A stretch of DNA of 64,000 bases from Phytophthora sp. 'mugwort' (Eukaryota; Oomycota; Peronosporomycetes; Peronosporales; Peronosporaceae). Positions within the stretch are counted from its first letter, which is position 1. Every line of letters begins with the position of its first letter. This document shows positions 1 through 12,646 of this stretch, one piece after another. Below the pieces are notes generated by a model that made no database searches, had not been told where the DNA came from, and saw only the letters and a list, made by a program, of their open reading frames with translations. The position numbers and the translations under genes were made by a program. Where the stretch lies: assembly GCA_033558025.1 (NCBI GenBank), contig JAUCEF010000018.1:1984001-2048000 (forward strand), given 5' to 3'.

Positions 1-76
1 CAACCTCTCTGCCCGAACCTGCATCGTCGTCGTCGAGTCCCTTTCTGTAGCGGCTGCTGCATCCTCATGGATCTCC

Positions 77-2622
77 TGCCCGGACTGCGTGATGAACATG
101 CTGAAGGGTCCAAGCGCGGACGCCCTCCAAGTGCTCTCAGCACAAATTTCTACCGGCTAGAATGAGAAATGCAACAAATCGATGTGGTGGACTGTGTGCA
201 AGTATTGATACGCAGTCCACATAAACGACAGAGCAACCGTTCTCTTCCACTCCATGTTCGCGATCGAAAGGAAGCTTGGGAGAAGCTCGTGGCCGAGTGC
301 TTGTACTACGTTCGAGTAACCAGTAACTCGTTGCAGAGCGATGAAGATTAAGCTGGAGTGAATGAACATGCAGAAACTAACAAACTCCAATGCATCTTGC
401 CACCTGCATTTACGCCTGTTAATTATTGATCTTTTGGCGTTTGCTACTGGAATTTCAAGCGGAGCCTTGCTTCTGGACTCTTTTGTGGAGCTACTTTATT
501 CAGGAGGTTGCTCACCGTTTTGAACATTCGCTGTGGAGTCCCCGGGCGCTGTGCCTCACCGCCATATCATTGGCGGCCGTGTTCTGAACGAATATGCAGA
601 GCTGCATTCGATTGATCAACGAAACAATGTTAGAGCGGTCCGAGATCGAAGCAGTGGAAGAGTAAACTTTCTTTCGGATGTTTGGGAAACGATAGCAAAA
701 TTACATGTACTGGGCTGCATGGTTGCACTGTTTGGCTGTGCAATGAATTACGGTTTGCGACCTGCTGGGGATCGCCATGATGGGCTTGTAATTGCTGAAC
801 AAATGGAAGTGGTGATCGAGGAGCTTCTTGCGTCGGAGTGGAATGAGGGTGCTGTTGTGACCGATAATGCTGGTCAATGTGGACGTGCCCGTCGCATTTT
901 GGCTCTTCGATACCCAAAGATCTCGTTCGTGCATTGCTCCGCTCATGATGTCAATAACCTCGTCAAGGCTGTCCTCAAAACAGTTTCCAAACAGATTTCC
1001 GCGGATGCGGCAGGTGTTGCCAGTTATTTGAACACTTCTACTTCTAAATGGCTGGTACGTGCAGTCAAGGCAATGCATAAGCATTAAGGAACTAGTTTTG
1101 CTAAATTCACGCTATGCGAGACTCGGTGGAATTCAATGCAGGCATTTTGAGTCGCTCCTCCGTGCACGAGGAGCTCTGAAAGATATGGTCTTCTTTTATT
1201 GGAACAGCAGCGAACTGACGGACAATCTTCGCGTTCTTGGTGACCACGAGTTTTGGACGAAGCTGGAGACGGCCGAGAAAATTGGTCGTCCATATGCACC
1301 GCTTCCTCTCGATTGCAGAGAGATGAAAACACCGTGGCTGACGTGGTCATTTCCTATATGGAGATTTATCGTGGGTTTGCTTGCACCGAGTTGAGCGACT
1401 TTCTGACTGGACTAGTGGAAGCTCGCTGGAATGTTGCGAGCAGCCTTTATTCATCTTGGGCTATTTTCTACACCCTGAGTATGTGGTGCAAGCACGGCAG
1501 TTTCCTCCGACGTGCTCACTGATCTTGATGATGTGTACCAAATCGCACAATATTTCTATCGTCGCTTTGTTGGTGATGATGATAGCGGCCTGCGCGGTGA
1601 GATGTTCAACTGGATTCAGGGAGATTATATAACGTCGCGCTGCGTCGACTTCAACGAAGGTGCAGTGGCCACGTTTTAGGAGTACGAAAAGAAGTCGAAG
1701 CAAAACAGCAAGCTGCCAGTGATTGTATTTACGATCCTGTCAATTGCTGTTAACACTGCAACGTGTGAGCGCCTCTTTAGCGAACTTGCACTCGTACCCA
1801 TGCCGAAACGGAACCGCATGAGCATCGAAAAAGACTACGAAGCATCAGATCATGTGTCAATACGTCCGTGAAAAAAATCGTCGCGAGAAGGTAATGCCAA
1901 CGAGCTCGAAGAAATTCCTACGAACGATAGTTCCCCGCGAACGGCCTTGCATTGCCACGCCACAGAATTCAGTCCGCACTACTCCAGCTCGCACTACTCC
2001 AGCGAATCCGACACCTGTACCAGCTCGAACTCCTGCTCGTGTGTCTCGAAGTGTATTTGCTACCCCTGACCGGCATGTTCAAAATCAACTTCAGTCAACA
2101 CCACTGGCGCGGGTCCTGTTTTCCGAGCAGCAAGAAATCGGGCCGGTTGCAGCGCGTAGAATGGGCCAGAGGGAAGCTAGTATGCGAATGTCGCAAACCC
2201 CTGCGGCGATTGGACCTGCTCCACCAGATCCACCTACCGCTTCCTACTCTGCCGCTGCAATTTATCGCCAAACACTTCTTAATGATGAGGCTGTCGATAC
2301 ACTGACTGCTGAGCTCGATACTATTGCTCTCAGCGATCAACAGCTAGATGAATATCTGGAGCACTTTGACTGGGAGGAGATTGAGAATATGGAGACGAAG
2401 ACACGGTTGATATGTGGAGTAACATCTTGGACACGCCAAACATCACCACAGGTTCTACCAGCAATGCGGATGGCAGCAATGCTGAGTCCGATGCAAGTGC
2501 TGGTGAGGGCTCTTCCAATGGCGGTGCATATTAAAACGAGAGCGTCACATGTGAAGATGACATCACGGACGACGCAAACAGCAAGGCAGGTAATGACTCA
2601 CCATTTACAACGGCACGGCTAG
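77..2622 (+). pseudogene. hAT-family transposase relic (copy 1)
   Basis: Degenerate transposase of a hAT cut-and-paste DNA transposon. From about 77 a BED-finger-like start can be read (RGRPPSALSTNFYRLE, then an RCGGLC segment in another frame). The 533-1087 frame holds a typical hAT core, including DNAGQCGRARRILALRYP followed by FVHCSAHDVNNLVK. After several frame changes, about 1681-1850 encodes the C-terminal dimerisation region (SIAVNTATCERLFSELALV, then PKRNRMS). The last frame (1852-2622) is a Pro/Thr-rich, then acidic tail, which oomycete hAT proteins often carry. At least four frame breaks and internal stops show the copy is dead. No terminal inverted repeats or target duplication were recognised. 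The family call is firm; the exact ends are not. Confidence 0.8.
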
Positions 2623-3047
2623 GGTCTTGCAGATCCAATTCCAGCGGCGAGCCGACAACCTTATCCTTCTGAAAAATGACCCAACCTTTCCTCAACAAAA
2701 GCCTGACAGGAATCCGAGCACGGAAGACAAGTCTGGCGTCGCTGGTAAGCAGCTATAAGTTTGATGGCATGCCTGAGGAAGGTGGAGACTTGGAAGTAGC
2801 AAAGAGATTGCCGGAATCCAGAACTTTCTTCTCGGTCTCTGTCTTGTGCAGATATCACCGCAGCTTCTTGCCTTCCGCGCACTCAATCGGAGAGTCAATG
2901 CCCAAGATGGATTCGGAAATCTTTTGCAGCACGAAAAACGACATCATAACGTCTCCCGGGTGGATCACCGCGTGCACGAAAATTACTCGAGTGTAGTAGC
3001 GACAATTTGAATATGCTGATACTTCTTTGATATCGCGTGTACCATGT

Positions 3048-5020
3048 CAAGCGTCTAAATGTCGTCCTCCCCTGTGTCGCGCAGGTTGTTGGCACGGTAG
3101 ACCAGACCCTGGCATCGTGACTTGTGGTCGCGTATATTGTAGTAATGGGCCGTGGTGCAGTCGTAGCTGTAGTAGCAGTACTCGGAAAACTCTTGGTGAC
3201 GCTCGCTTCGCTCAGTGACACCACACACGTGTCCTTTTCCGTCTTGCTTACGTCACCGATGGACCGCATGGATGCCGCCTGCTTGATTTCCTCATGTGTT
3301 CCACTGCTGCTTTCTGCTCTCGTACCTTGATAACGCGCTGCCTGTCCCCTCGCCACTGGAAGAACACGATGCACGCCGTGATCGCGGTCATCGCGATGAC
3401 GACCAGGATGGCAATATACATGGGAGGCCCGTACCTCTCGTCGTCAGTATTGATTGAGCTCGCTGGTCCGTGCACCGAGGCCCCGTCCACGAGTCCGACG
3501 AGCATGTGCACCAGTCATCTGAACTGCATCTTCCGATCGAAATCGACGTATATCTATCAATCTGCAGTCGTCGTCCGTCTTGCAGAAAGCGATACACTAT
3601 CACCGTGCACGGGTTGTCTGTGTCCGCGTCGTCGTCGATGTTGTTCTTAATCCACTGCTTCGCAGAGTGAGAGGATGGATTGCAGCTGTTGGTCATGTCT
3701 GCGCCGACGTGTCCTGGTACAGACAAATGTAGTCGATCTTCATGTATATCGGGAACGAGGCACAAATGGCGTCTGACGTGGCATCAGAGCCGTCGCCATG
3801 ACAGCTTCCGGGGCCAGCATTGGGAGGCAATGAACCCCAGGAGTTCGACAGCGCGACATTAAGAAGATGTATATAGGCTCTTCGATCATGATTTTCTTGG
3901 GGTTCGTCTGCGCCGCGTCCTGCCGTGGGTTGGTAATTGCATTGACAGAGATCTCGAAAATCACTTGGCTTTCCATCTGCCAACGCACGTATCCGTAGTC
4001 GCCCATGACCCACTGGACGCTGTAGGAGACCCAGTCCAAATACGCAGCTATGTGTACCTATCAGTCCGAGAAATAGCATCGATTGATAGGAAAACTCTGA
4101 TCCTGAGCTTGTAGAACCACTTTATTACGTGCATTGGTTTTACACGTAATAAATTACGTGATTAGGAGGCGTTGTCACCAGCACTGCACACGGCACATAT
4201 ACGCGCTCACGTAAGCGCATTGTACATGGAAGCAAGTGCCATTCCTGTTGCTCCCCTCCAAATTGCACCGTACCATTGTCCTAGAACATCAGGTCGCTGT
4301 TAAGTTCGCAACAAACGGGGAACAAGTCTATCGTGTACGTGCTTCCCGTAATGCCCTTTGAAGGGTTTATCGTCGCAAAACTTTGGGCACCGGCGATCGC
4401 CACGTCGCACAGGTTGTTAGCGCCATAGCGGGGACCATGGTGCCACGACTTGTGTCTGCGGAGATTCTTTGGTACGCGGTCGGCACGTCCTGGTTGTTGG
4501 CGCCTTCAGTGGTGCAGTCGTAGTTGTAGAAGCAGTAAGCAGATTCCGTATCCTTGATCAGCCGAAAGTTGGCTGGCATCCCTGGTCCAACCTGAACCAC
4601 CGCCTTCGAGGATATCGATCTCTGGAGCACCGCGGCCTTGGTTGCGATTCGTGTCCGAGCCAGACTTGTCGTCACAAGCGCTGATGCGCTGGCTCTGCGA
4701 GTCAAACATCATATCGCTGCACTCGCTGTACGTAAGCGGCCACATGTGGTTCGATGACGTGCAGAAGATGGCTGCCCAGGTTTCCCATTGCCAGATGCCT
4801 GGCCACATCAGGTAGTAGTCGACAAGTTTGTTTTCCAGACTCGTTCATGATGCCGCCGGGGGGCTACGCGCGCACCTCGATCATGTCTCCTTGAAAGCAG
4901 AACTTGTTCCACAAGTGCCCATGCCGGACCGGTAGTAGAAGTACACGGAGTCGTAGCCTGCGGGCGAGATGTAGTCGTTACAGGGCGTCGCCAAGTCGGC
5001 GGTCCTCCGTTGATGCTGGA
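3048..5020 (-). pseudogene. KRE6/SKN1-type GH16 beta-glucan gene, broken
   Basis: Frameshifted remains of a membrane-bound family-16 glycoside hydrolase of the KRE6/SKN1 group, proteins linked to beta-1,6/1,3-glucan assembly in the cell wall. Reading the minus strand: about 4980-4900 gives NDYISPAGYDSVYFYYRSG; 4800-4700 gives the Trp-rich WPGIWQWETWAAIFCTSSN; 4605-4622 encodes EIDILE, the GH16 catalytic ExDxxE motif, still intact. Then come YCFYNYDCTT (about 4530), a beta-strand block YVRWQMESQVIFE (about 4000) and DYICLYQDTS (about 3730). A Cys-rich EGF-like stretch (about 3560-3480) and one hydrophobic helix, MYIAILVVIAMTAITACIVF (about 3420-3360), follow. A second partial copy of the YDCTT block lies at 3060-3190. 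The reading frame changes repeatedly, so no functional product is expected. The family assignment rests on motif order. Confidence 0.75.
4143..4160. repeat. Short perfect palindrome
   Basis: CACGTAAT and ATTACGTG flank a two-base centre. It lies in a non-conserved stretch of the GH16 pseudogene and matches nothing known to me. Confidence 0.5.
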
Positions 5021-6747
5021 CTGCTAGCCAAAGATCTGAGATATCTCACCTAATTCCATGTTTATAATCGGCTTTTTACATTCTTACAGGGGTTTTCACT
5101 TAAATTAAGTAAAAGGCACGTAAAAAGCCAACACTGATACAAGCCGCTTGGTGCCAAGCAACTGCAGCGCACTGAAGGAAGATATACAGTATGAAACCGT
5201 TATCGCTCAGTACACAGCGTCATACAGTACCAAGCGTTGTGCGCCTGCATGAATCGTATCCTCTTACGATTGTTTCGTGGGTAGACAAGTACACTGTTTA
5301 CCCTAATTAGTCGTAATTATGTGTACGGCTCAGAGCCCCAACCACCACGTTTTAAATTCTGTGTTTCTCGAAAACTACTTCCTCTGGATGGTAAAGTTGC
5401 CTCGAAAATCAGATGGAGGACTCCATGTCCGACTCATAGTCGGAGTCGGAGCCCGAATCACAAGAAAATCTCCAAAAACGACAAAGTTACAGTAAAAATA
5501 CAATGAAATCACCGTTTCAAATTTAGAGCGGCACGGATTTTGCCAAAACTTAACCTACATGTTAAACTGGATGCAGCCGGAACTAGGATTATAAACCAGC
5601 ACCACCATGACAGGCACACTTTGGACTTTATTTTGAGGCTCTTTGTGTTCCACATGCTTTCACATTGACGAAGATGGTCGGAGTGCCGATTCAAATTGAG
5701 AGCGGTCTTTTTTTTTCGGAACGGAGGGACGTCTCAGTACCTTTCTGTGTAAATGAAATGACTCTTCTCTCTAAACTTTTATATTTGACCGAGCATTTAT
5801 AGTCACAGGATTGGATAGGCCATCAATGCAGTCTTTCAACCCCGGAAGAAGTACTTGTTAATACTAACAATTAAATAGACAACGCAAATCTGCTCTACAG
5901 CATACGGTACTACATTTATTAGATAACTAACGCAGTTCACTACTTCTGGTATCTTGAAGGTAGTTTGTCAGCCTTCTACTGTAGAAAGTATCTACAGAAA
6001 CCCCGTGTATAGATCAGTAATTTATTATTTATCGAAGGAAACGGCATTTGATCGGTCTACGGTACAATTCCCACTAAAACTCCGAAAGCGCTCTTCACTT
6101 CTGATTCACAAGCCAACAGAGCAGCATAGCCAAGTTCTTCGCTAATGCCGACCAGAAGCGACCCCCAGATGATCATCACCGCCATGACCCTGGCCCAGAT
6201 GGAAGACTCCATGTTGCGTTGGGAGGAGAGGTTACAAGAAACGGCAAATGAGATTGTCTGTGAATCGTCGGCATATATGGGTATTTGTATGTAATCGTAG
6301 GAATCGACCCTATTTTTATTGTACAAAAACAAATGACGCTACTCCAGATATCTTGCTCTTTTTTGTATACTTCTACGAGTGACCCCCAGTGGCCGCATTT
6401 TCGTCACCGATGTATCCAATGAATAGCCAACCGTGTCCATTCGCTAGATTTCAGCCAAACCAAAATAACGAAAGCGTTGCGCATGTAAAGACACGACGGA
6501 CATGCGCAATCTACGCGGCAACCGGACTCCAACGGCAATCAGTTCGACAAGGACACCCCTTCCTGCCTGCATGGTTTCTTCCACAGTCGGCCAACTGGAC
6601 GACCTGCATGAACCAGTTCAAGACTCTGTGGGTACATAGCTCCCCTCTCCAAGTTCTCGCCTTGTCGATTGACACGCTATCGCATTTGGCTCAGGCGCAC
6701 ACGGCCGTCGACGTTGCGAAGATGGTGGTAGAGGAGCGAAGGACGCC
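5021..6747. other. Intergenic stretch, no supported gene
   Basis: No ORF here resembles a known family. A small minus-strand frame (ATG at 6212, stop at 6057, 52 codons) contains one hydrophobic segment, RVMAVMIIWGSLLVGI. It could be the remnant of a membrane protein, but nothing supports expression. The plus-strand frame starting at 6389 begins with a non-ATG codon and was not accepted. Homopolymer T (about 5706-5716) and AT-rich tracts are present. Confidence 0.5.
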
Positions 6748-8740
6748 ATGCCCAACCCCACCCTCCCTCAGGCCTCCACGATTGTGGAGATAGAAGGATC
6801 CACTGGAGTGGCTAACAAGCCGACTGCTGGGACGATTGACGACAGCGACATTCGAGAGGTGACTGTGAAAACGTGAAAGATGCCTATCTTTCGACCAAGG
6901 CCCAGCAAGCGTACCGCGGCCGTCTTCGCGCCATGTTTAAGTGGATCTTTAAAACGAAGCACAAGACGCGTCCACCTATTTCGACGCGAAAGGGCAGATT
7001 AAAGTGAAGCGCTTCACAATGGCTGAATTTTGAGTCATTTCTTCTTGAGAAAAGCAAATCTGTAAGCGTCAGTACTCTCAATGAATATCGGAGCGCCCTG
7101 AAAGATTTATATCGCCGACAGGAAATACCCCTGCCAGTGGGGGACGAGAAACAACATGGCTACATTTTTTTCGGGGTTGAAACGTATGCAAGTTGCTAAG
7201 TACCAATCCGGAGCACCGAGAGAGACAGGAAAAGAGCGCTCCCATATTCGCTCTTCCGACAGCTGTGCAGCGCTACACTTGTGCGCCAAGATGGAGGTTT
7301 TGTCCACTTTTTCGTGACAACCCAATGGAATTTGATGTGTCGTTCTGAATCCGTGCAGGCGCTGTGCACTAACCATCTCAGCGCCCATAACAACAGCATT
7401 GGCTGCACTATGTACAAATCAAAGACAAACCAGGAGGGGAACGGGCCTAAAGACCCCCGACACATGTACGCCAATTCACGGATTCCTGTCGCGTGCTGGA
7501 TAATGGCGCTAGAATCTACTTGAAATGCCAACACAACCACCAAGCCCACTATTTCCGGTATCACAACAAAAGGTGTGCTTTGGTAACGTGTAACGCCAAA
7601 TGATCAACAAAGAAAATATCGGGTTTAATTCACTACGGTATCCCTCAAATCAAAATGGTGTAGCAACCTCTGCTTGTAGCGGAACAACAGGCGGTCCGTC
7701 GATTGTTCGTGTGTGCTTATGGGTTGGCTGGTGGCTAAGAGGGGTTCAAGATCGTTATATTCGGTATGAGTCGACTGGTGACCAGTATATTTGTGTCGTG
7801 TTGTGATGGGGCTACCGTTAAATCGTGCCGAATTTTTTGCTGTGCTTCCAACTCACTTTGTGGATAATCACGACATCATGTTATTGTCGTGTGCTGAGAA
7901 GATGTTTCCGACACTAAAAAATTGCAGCAGCCTGCAATTCATTTTAAAGCTGTGTATGGCTTCTCTAGTTCAACACCACGTTGTTGTTTAGAGAGACGAT
8001 GCCAGCATCAAACCAGTTGCTTTCGACCTTTCTATTTCGACATGCAGAGCTGGTGAACCACCTCCAATTGAAACTCGTCCACGGCAGCTCGCCGTGAACG
8101 ACGCCAACAGGCATTTCTCCCTATGTTGAGCTGTACAAACAGCTGCAAACGTCTATAGACAACTTGCCTCCAATACTTCTGGAGGGCATGTCAAATTTAA
8201 TCGAAGTTAAAGGCATAGCCGCGGGCAACATCATGAAACAGAAGCTGGAGTCCACAATTGAGTTGTTGCTACCGCGGACAAGGCTCGGTCAAGGAGATAG
8301 AGCTCCGCCGCAACGTGAGACGCTGCCACTCGATCGCGAGAACGTGTACTACTATGCTGGCAAGTTCCATTGCTCCGGAAACGTTCGATTTTCCACGTAC
8401 TGGCCCTTCGGTGCGTGGCAAATGTGGTGGTTCGGCAACAAAGCAAAAGTTCCCCTCCCCTAAAAACGCCCACACGGCTTGCCCAAGCGCAGCATGCGCA
8501 AACCTTTTCGGACTGGTAATGATGACCCAGCATATCACGCACGCTGTCGAATCAGCTGGTCGAACAATACCCGTGCATATTACGAGCAAGACGCGGCCGA
8601 GTTGTTAACTTTTGTCATGGATAACTCGAGGTTGTTGCCTTCGACGCGCAAACGTCGACTAGCAGAACTGTCGCTTGCTACTGTCCTGTGCCTAGTTCGC
8701 GAAGTACAGAGTGTCGACAAAAGTCAAAGACTCGCTGAAT
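6748..8740 (+). pseudogene. Crypton-like tyrosine recombinase relic
   Basis: Remains of a tyrosine recombinase of the Crypton type, a DNA transposon class that integrates by site-specific recombination and is common in oomycetes. An ATG at 6748 opens a short frame. From about 6870 the text reads AYLSTKAQQAYRGRLRAMFK, then TLNEYRSALKDLYRRQEIPL. The core at 7310-7520 includes TTQWNLMCRSESVQAL, where the Arg matches the first catalytic residue (box I). Box II follows at 7620-7800: SACSGTTGGPSIVRVC, GWWLRGVQDRYIRYES, with the likely nucleophilic Tyr in RYIRY. The C-terminal part continues to about 8740 (PPILLEGMSNLIEVKGIA). Stops interrupt at about 6874, 7000, 7200, 7520 and beyond. The HxxR box seems to read PSNQ, so the enzyme would be inactive even if joined. 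Confidence 0.75.
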
Positions 8741-8819
8741 AACTGTCAATAACATGTCCTGGTTTGTAGTTGGACACCGATCCTACGTTCCTTACAAATA
8801 AATTATTGATGGTGAGTAC

Positions 8820-10501
8820 TTACACCTGTTCGAAGACGAAATCGATTCTGACAGCAGGATCTACGACCGTTTCCTCGCAGATCTAGGATCGGAAGGAATC
8901 TGCATTGTGGCCAACTACTCCCATGCTGGGTTCGAGACAATGTATGCTCTGGTCCAGACAGCAATCTCGCCGATGTCGAGGTCGAGGTCGGAGATTTAAA
9001 TGCGCCTCGCCCGATGCCTGGGCGATACTAGTGGGGATCTGTGGATCATTGACTCGGGTGTGCGAGTCACATGACCGGAATGGCAAGCGTTTTTACGGAT
9101 TTGACGGAGATGCCTCGCGAAGTTACAGTGACCACGGCAATGGAATGCGCCTCAAGCGGCTCAAAGTGGAAAGGCACGGATTGTGCCAAAAGACGGGGAT
9201 GTGCAGTAAGTGCCTGGTTTGCGGCGCAACTCATCAGTCTGAGTAAATCGGGTGAAGCTGGACTACGCGCAGTCTTCAATGGCGACAGCTGTGTGTTAAG
9301 TAGACGCGACACGCGCCTTCCGGCTTCGCGTACCTTAAGCGGGCTGTATGTGCTGTCAAACAAAGGTGAGGAAAGCTGTGGCCTACCAGATTGCATCAGA
9401 TGTTGACAGCATTCAGCTGTGACACGAGCGTCTAGGGCTCTTGAACGTACGCGACTTGATTAAGGCGCTGAAGGATAACTCAGTTTTGTGGACCGGATCC
9501 AGGACGCTGGAGTGTCGCGCCTGTGCGGCAGGTAAACTCTCTCGTCGACCGCTCAAGCCTGGATGCCGCGGACATTAAAAAAGGGACAGGCTGTCATGTC
9601 CATTGACTACGTTGGACCAATGGAGACCACGTCTCACGGTGACTTTACTGGCATGGTCAGCATCATGATGGTGCCTTTTCATGTGTGACCGTATTTCCGG
9701 CCAAGGATAAGAGCTCAGCAACTCAGCTACATGCAGTCCGGAGTTTTATGGGAATGCTAAAAAGCTGCGCGGCCGGGGGTTAGAGTTTGTGTTCTTAAGA
9801 GCGATAACGACGCTGAGGACACGGCTGGAGACATAGCCGAATTCTGCAACGAGCAGATGATTGCTCAGGGGTTCAGCACTCCGTAAACACCTGCGTAGAA
9901 TGGCAAGGTTGAGCGCAGCAATCGCGTTATGGTAGAAATGGCCAGAAGCCTCCTACAAGGCGGCGCAATGTCGAATCGTTTCTGGAGCGATGCAGTATCA
10001 ATTGCAGCGTACCTGCGGAACCGTTTCCCCACAAAGGTGCTTCAAGGTAAAACGTTTATCGAAGCACTAACCGGATTTCCACCAGCTCGCGGGAAATACG
10101 CGTATTCGGGGGGGGGCAGTGCTTGCACCGTTTGTTGGATCCCGTCTGGTGTTGGCTCGAGCAAACGAGTAGTAATCTCTCACGATGCAGTCTTTCATGA
10201 AAAGGAGACGGAAGGTGTAGTAGAGATTGATCTCTCTAATTCGATTCTGCAGGAGCCAGTGAAAGTCTCAGAACCAGTGGGAGATGCAGATTCAATGACC
10301 GATATAGAACCGGTGGGAGATCTCGTCCCTGCCGTCGCACATCAGACTGGCGTGAACACGCCAATCCCATCGTTACCTGGGGTATTAAACGTCCGGAAGA
10401 CATTCAGAATAGAACCGAGCCTCGTGCAGAAAAACGCGCTGTTCGTAGAAGCAAACGGAGAACGCCTCACGGTCACCCTCCCGTGCTGTTTCCGCACATA
10501 A
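8820..10501 (+). pseudogene. Ty1/copia Pol fragment (protease-integrase)
   Basis: Truncated, multiply broken Pol polyprotein of a copia-type LTR retrotransposon. In order: aspartic protease active site LWIIDSG (about 9040); GAG-pre-integrase zinc module, HERLGLLNVRDLIKALKD then CRACAAGKLSRRP (about 9425-9550); integrase core with SIDYVGPMETTSHGDFTGM (about 9600), LKSDNDAEDTAGDIAEFCNE (about 9790) and GKVERSNRVMVEMARSLL (about 9900), which hold the three catalytic acidic positions D, D and E. The last open frame, 9929-10501, continues through the integrase C-terminus into a linker that repeats EPVGD. No reverse transcriptase, RNase H or LTR was seen, so the 3' half is missing at about 10,500, where MULE-like sequence begins. 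A run of eight G at about 10,110 lies in the frame. Confidence 0.8.
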
Positions 10502-10519
10502 CGTCTGCTGTCGCACTTT

Positions 10520-12646
10520 AGAAATGTGTCATCACAGCAGCGCCGCTGGCTAGCACCCTTCACCGTGGCGGCTTTGACCAACTGGACGTTTTCTGGTGTG
10601 TGCTCGGGCAAGTGGTGAGTACATATCCGTCGGCCAATCACCGGTCGTTCGCCAAACGTGTCTCAACTGGTCGCTGGCCGAGCGTTGGTGGTTAAACGCT
10701 CTTCCGAACACCAGCAAGACTAGCTGCGGGTCGGTGGCTCCACCGAGGCTGGAGTGGCTGAGGCCCGAAATTCTTCATGCCAAGCGGATTCCCTGGCGAG
10801 AGACAGCCCTCACTGCCGATGCCGACGCTGCAGATGCCGTGCTCGAGATGCTGAAGTCGTTCGACGTCGCCAAGAGCAATACGTCGATATGTACTGATTG
10901 CATTGGCGCGGAGCCCCACAAGGCGCGCTACAGACTCCTAGATTGCAACTCAGACGCCTGCCACGATGCCAGCGAGTTCAAGTGCGCCTGGCGCGGACGA
11001 ATGATTACCTGCCTCGAAACAAACCTCCTATCCATTTACGAGTTTGGCCAGCACACCTCGGAGGCAGACTTGCCGAAGCGCAAGAAGTTAACGGAGACGC
11101 AAAAGCAATTCTGTAGGGAGATGGCGGAGCATCACCACCGACCGATGCGCATTCGGCACGTGCTGGCCCGCAAGCGCAAGTTTTCCTCCCCCCCTGGCGG
11201 ATCTGCCTAATTTGAAAGTCGTCCAGAACTTCGTGAACCACTATTCTCGCACTTACCTTGAGAACCATGATCGTGTAGAGGCACTGACGGAGTGGATCCA
11301 TGCGAGGACATTCACTGGAACCGAAACAATGGCGGACCCCTTCATGTTTGGTTGGGAATTAGATCCCGAGGGCAGTTGGAAACGGCTCGGACGAGAAGCC
11401 ATTTATCGTAGGACTTACGACGAAAGCGCTAATACTTCCAATGATGCTACCGCCGGAGTATTTTATTCTTCACGTCGACGCGACTTACAAGATGAACTAT
11501 CGGGGTATCCCTTGCTCGTCGTAGGTATCTCTGATCGCTCCAGAGGGGATTTCATGTGGTGGCGCTATTCGTTATCTCCCAAAAGATGCAAACTGTCATT
11601 GAAGTTGCGCGCGATCCAACAATACAAACGTTCAAGAGCCTTGCAAGGCTCTTGAACGTTTGTATTGTTGGATCGCGCGCAAGCATCTCGTTGTTCAGTA
11701 CGCGATGGCCGACGCAGACCAAGCTCAATTTAACGCGGTTCGATCTGTTTTTGGGGCCAACCCTCGATTTAGGTCGTTGATGTGTTTCTTTTTCGTCATG
11801 GAGAAGGTGCAGAAGGCGATTAAGAGGTTCCCTCGGTCGTGGCCGCTACCGTTGTTCATGACATGTACGATATGCACTTTGCGAGAACCGAATTGGAGTT
11901 TTTCCGGATGCGGGACTACGTTTTGCAAAAATGATCGGCTTATCCATTTCTCGCAGATTTTACCCAGTATATGAGTACGCAGTGGCTGTTTGGGAGGTTC
12001 AGCACGTGACAGGTGTATGCAACCCCCCCCTGTGTTTCGCATCAACGAATAACCCTGCCGAAACGTTCAACGCGCTGCTAAAGAGAGACTACGCGCTGAG
12101 GCGCCGCTTGAAAATGGGCACTTTATTGCGTGAGCTTAGCGACTGCTGCGAGAACCCCCCGCGAGTTCGGTTTTGATGCCGTCCCCACGGCATCACCCTC
12201 ATACGACGCGTCGGTGAGCTGACGCGAGAAAAGTTATTAGGCCTCTGGAATAACGAACCGGTTCAAAATGCGTATGCTGGAGGCCCCGTTATCGTGCCTG
12301 TAGCGTGTCGTCATTCGAAGCGACTTATTGTAGCGCCTAAAAAGCGGACGGAAGAGGGGATTGCATTCTCCGCCCAGATGGGGGCTAATTACGTGCGGAT
12401 GGAGGTTCAGGGTCAACCGTGGGGAGGCTGGCCGGTAGACGTCGACAACAAATGGTGTCCCTGCAATTACTTCTTCGCGTTTGGGGTTTGCGTGCACGTT
12501 TTGTTCGCACTGAGAGTCACGGAACATTTGGACAGCAGTGGCAGGGAGATCCTTGTCACTCGCAAGAAGCGCAAGCGCGCGCCAGCAAAAGCATGGAGTG
12601 AGGGAGGGCGTCCGCCTTTAGTTGGTGCTGCGCTGAGTTTTGAGTG
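10520..12646 (+). pseudogene. Mutator-like (MULE) transposase relic
   Basis: Degenerate MULE transposase. The 10,596-11,210 frame carries a Cys-rich N-terminal module (SICTDCIGAEPHKARYRLLD, then CNSDACHDASEFKCAW). At about 11,460-11,560, in two frames, FILHVDATYKMN and GYPLLVVGISDRSRG mark the start of the DDE fold with the first catalytic Asp. After the palindrome at 11,605-11,682 the text resumes with KHLVVQYAMADADQAQFNAV and LMCFFFVMEKVQKAIKRFP. NNPAETFNALLKRDYALRRR follows at about 12,050. The end holds a SWIM zinc finger, CPCNYFFAFGVCVHVLFAL (CxC-x8-CxH, about 12,460-12,510). Frameshifts and stops make it non-functional. The family call is strong because the domain order is the standard one for MULE proteins. 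Confidence 0.8.
11605..11682. repeat. Perfect 78-bp palindrome
   Basis: Two 39-base arms are exact reverse complements and meet without a spacer at 11,643/11,644. The outer bases differ immediately beyond 11,605 and 11,682. The palindrome splits the MULE coding text: the left arm continues the frame before it, while the right arm is its mirror image, so one arm is an added inverted copy. Confidence 0.9.

Noticed and set aside
4469..4684. Plus-strand frame with a hydrophobic N-terminus and an RLR-like word, resembling an RXLR effector
   Set aside because: It is antisense to the GH16 catalytic region and its signal-like segment is a by-product of that sequence. No dEER motif follows.
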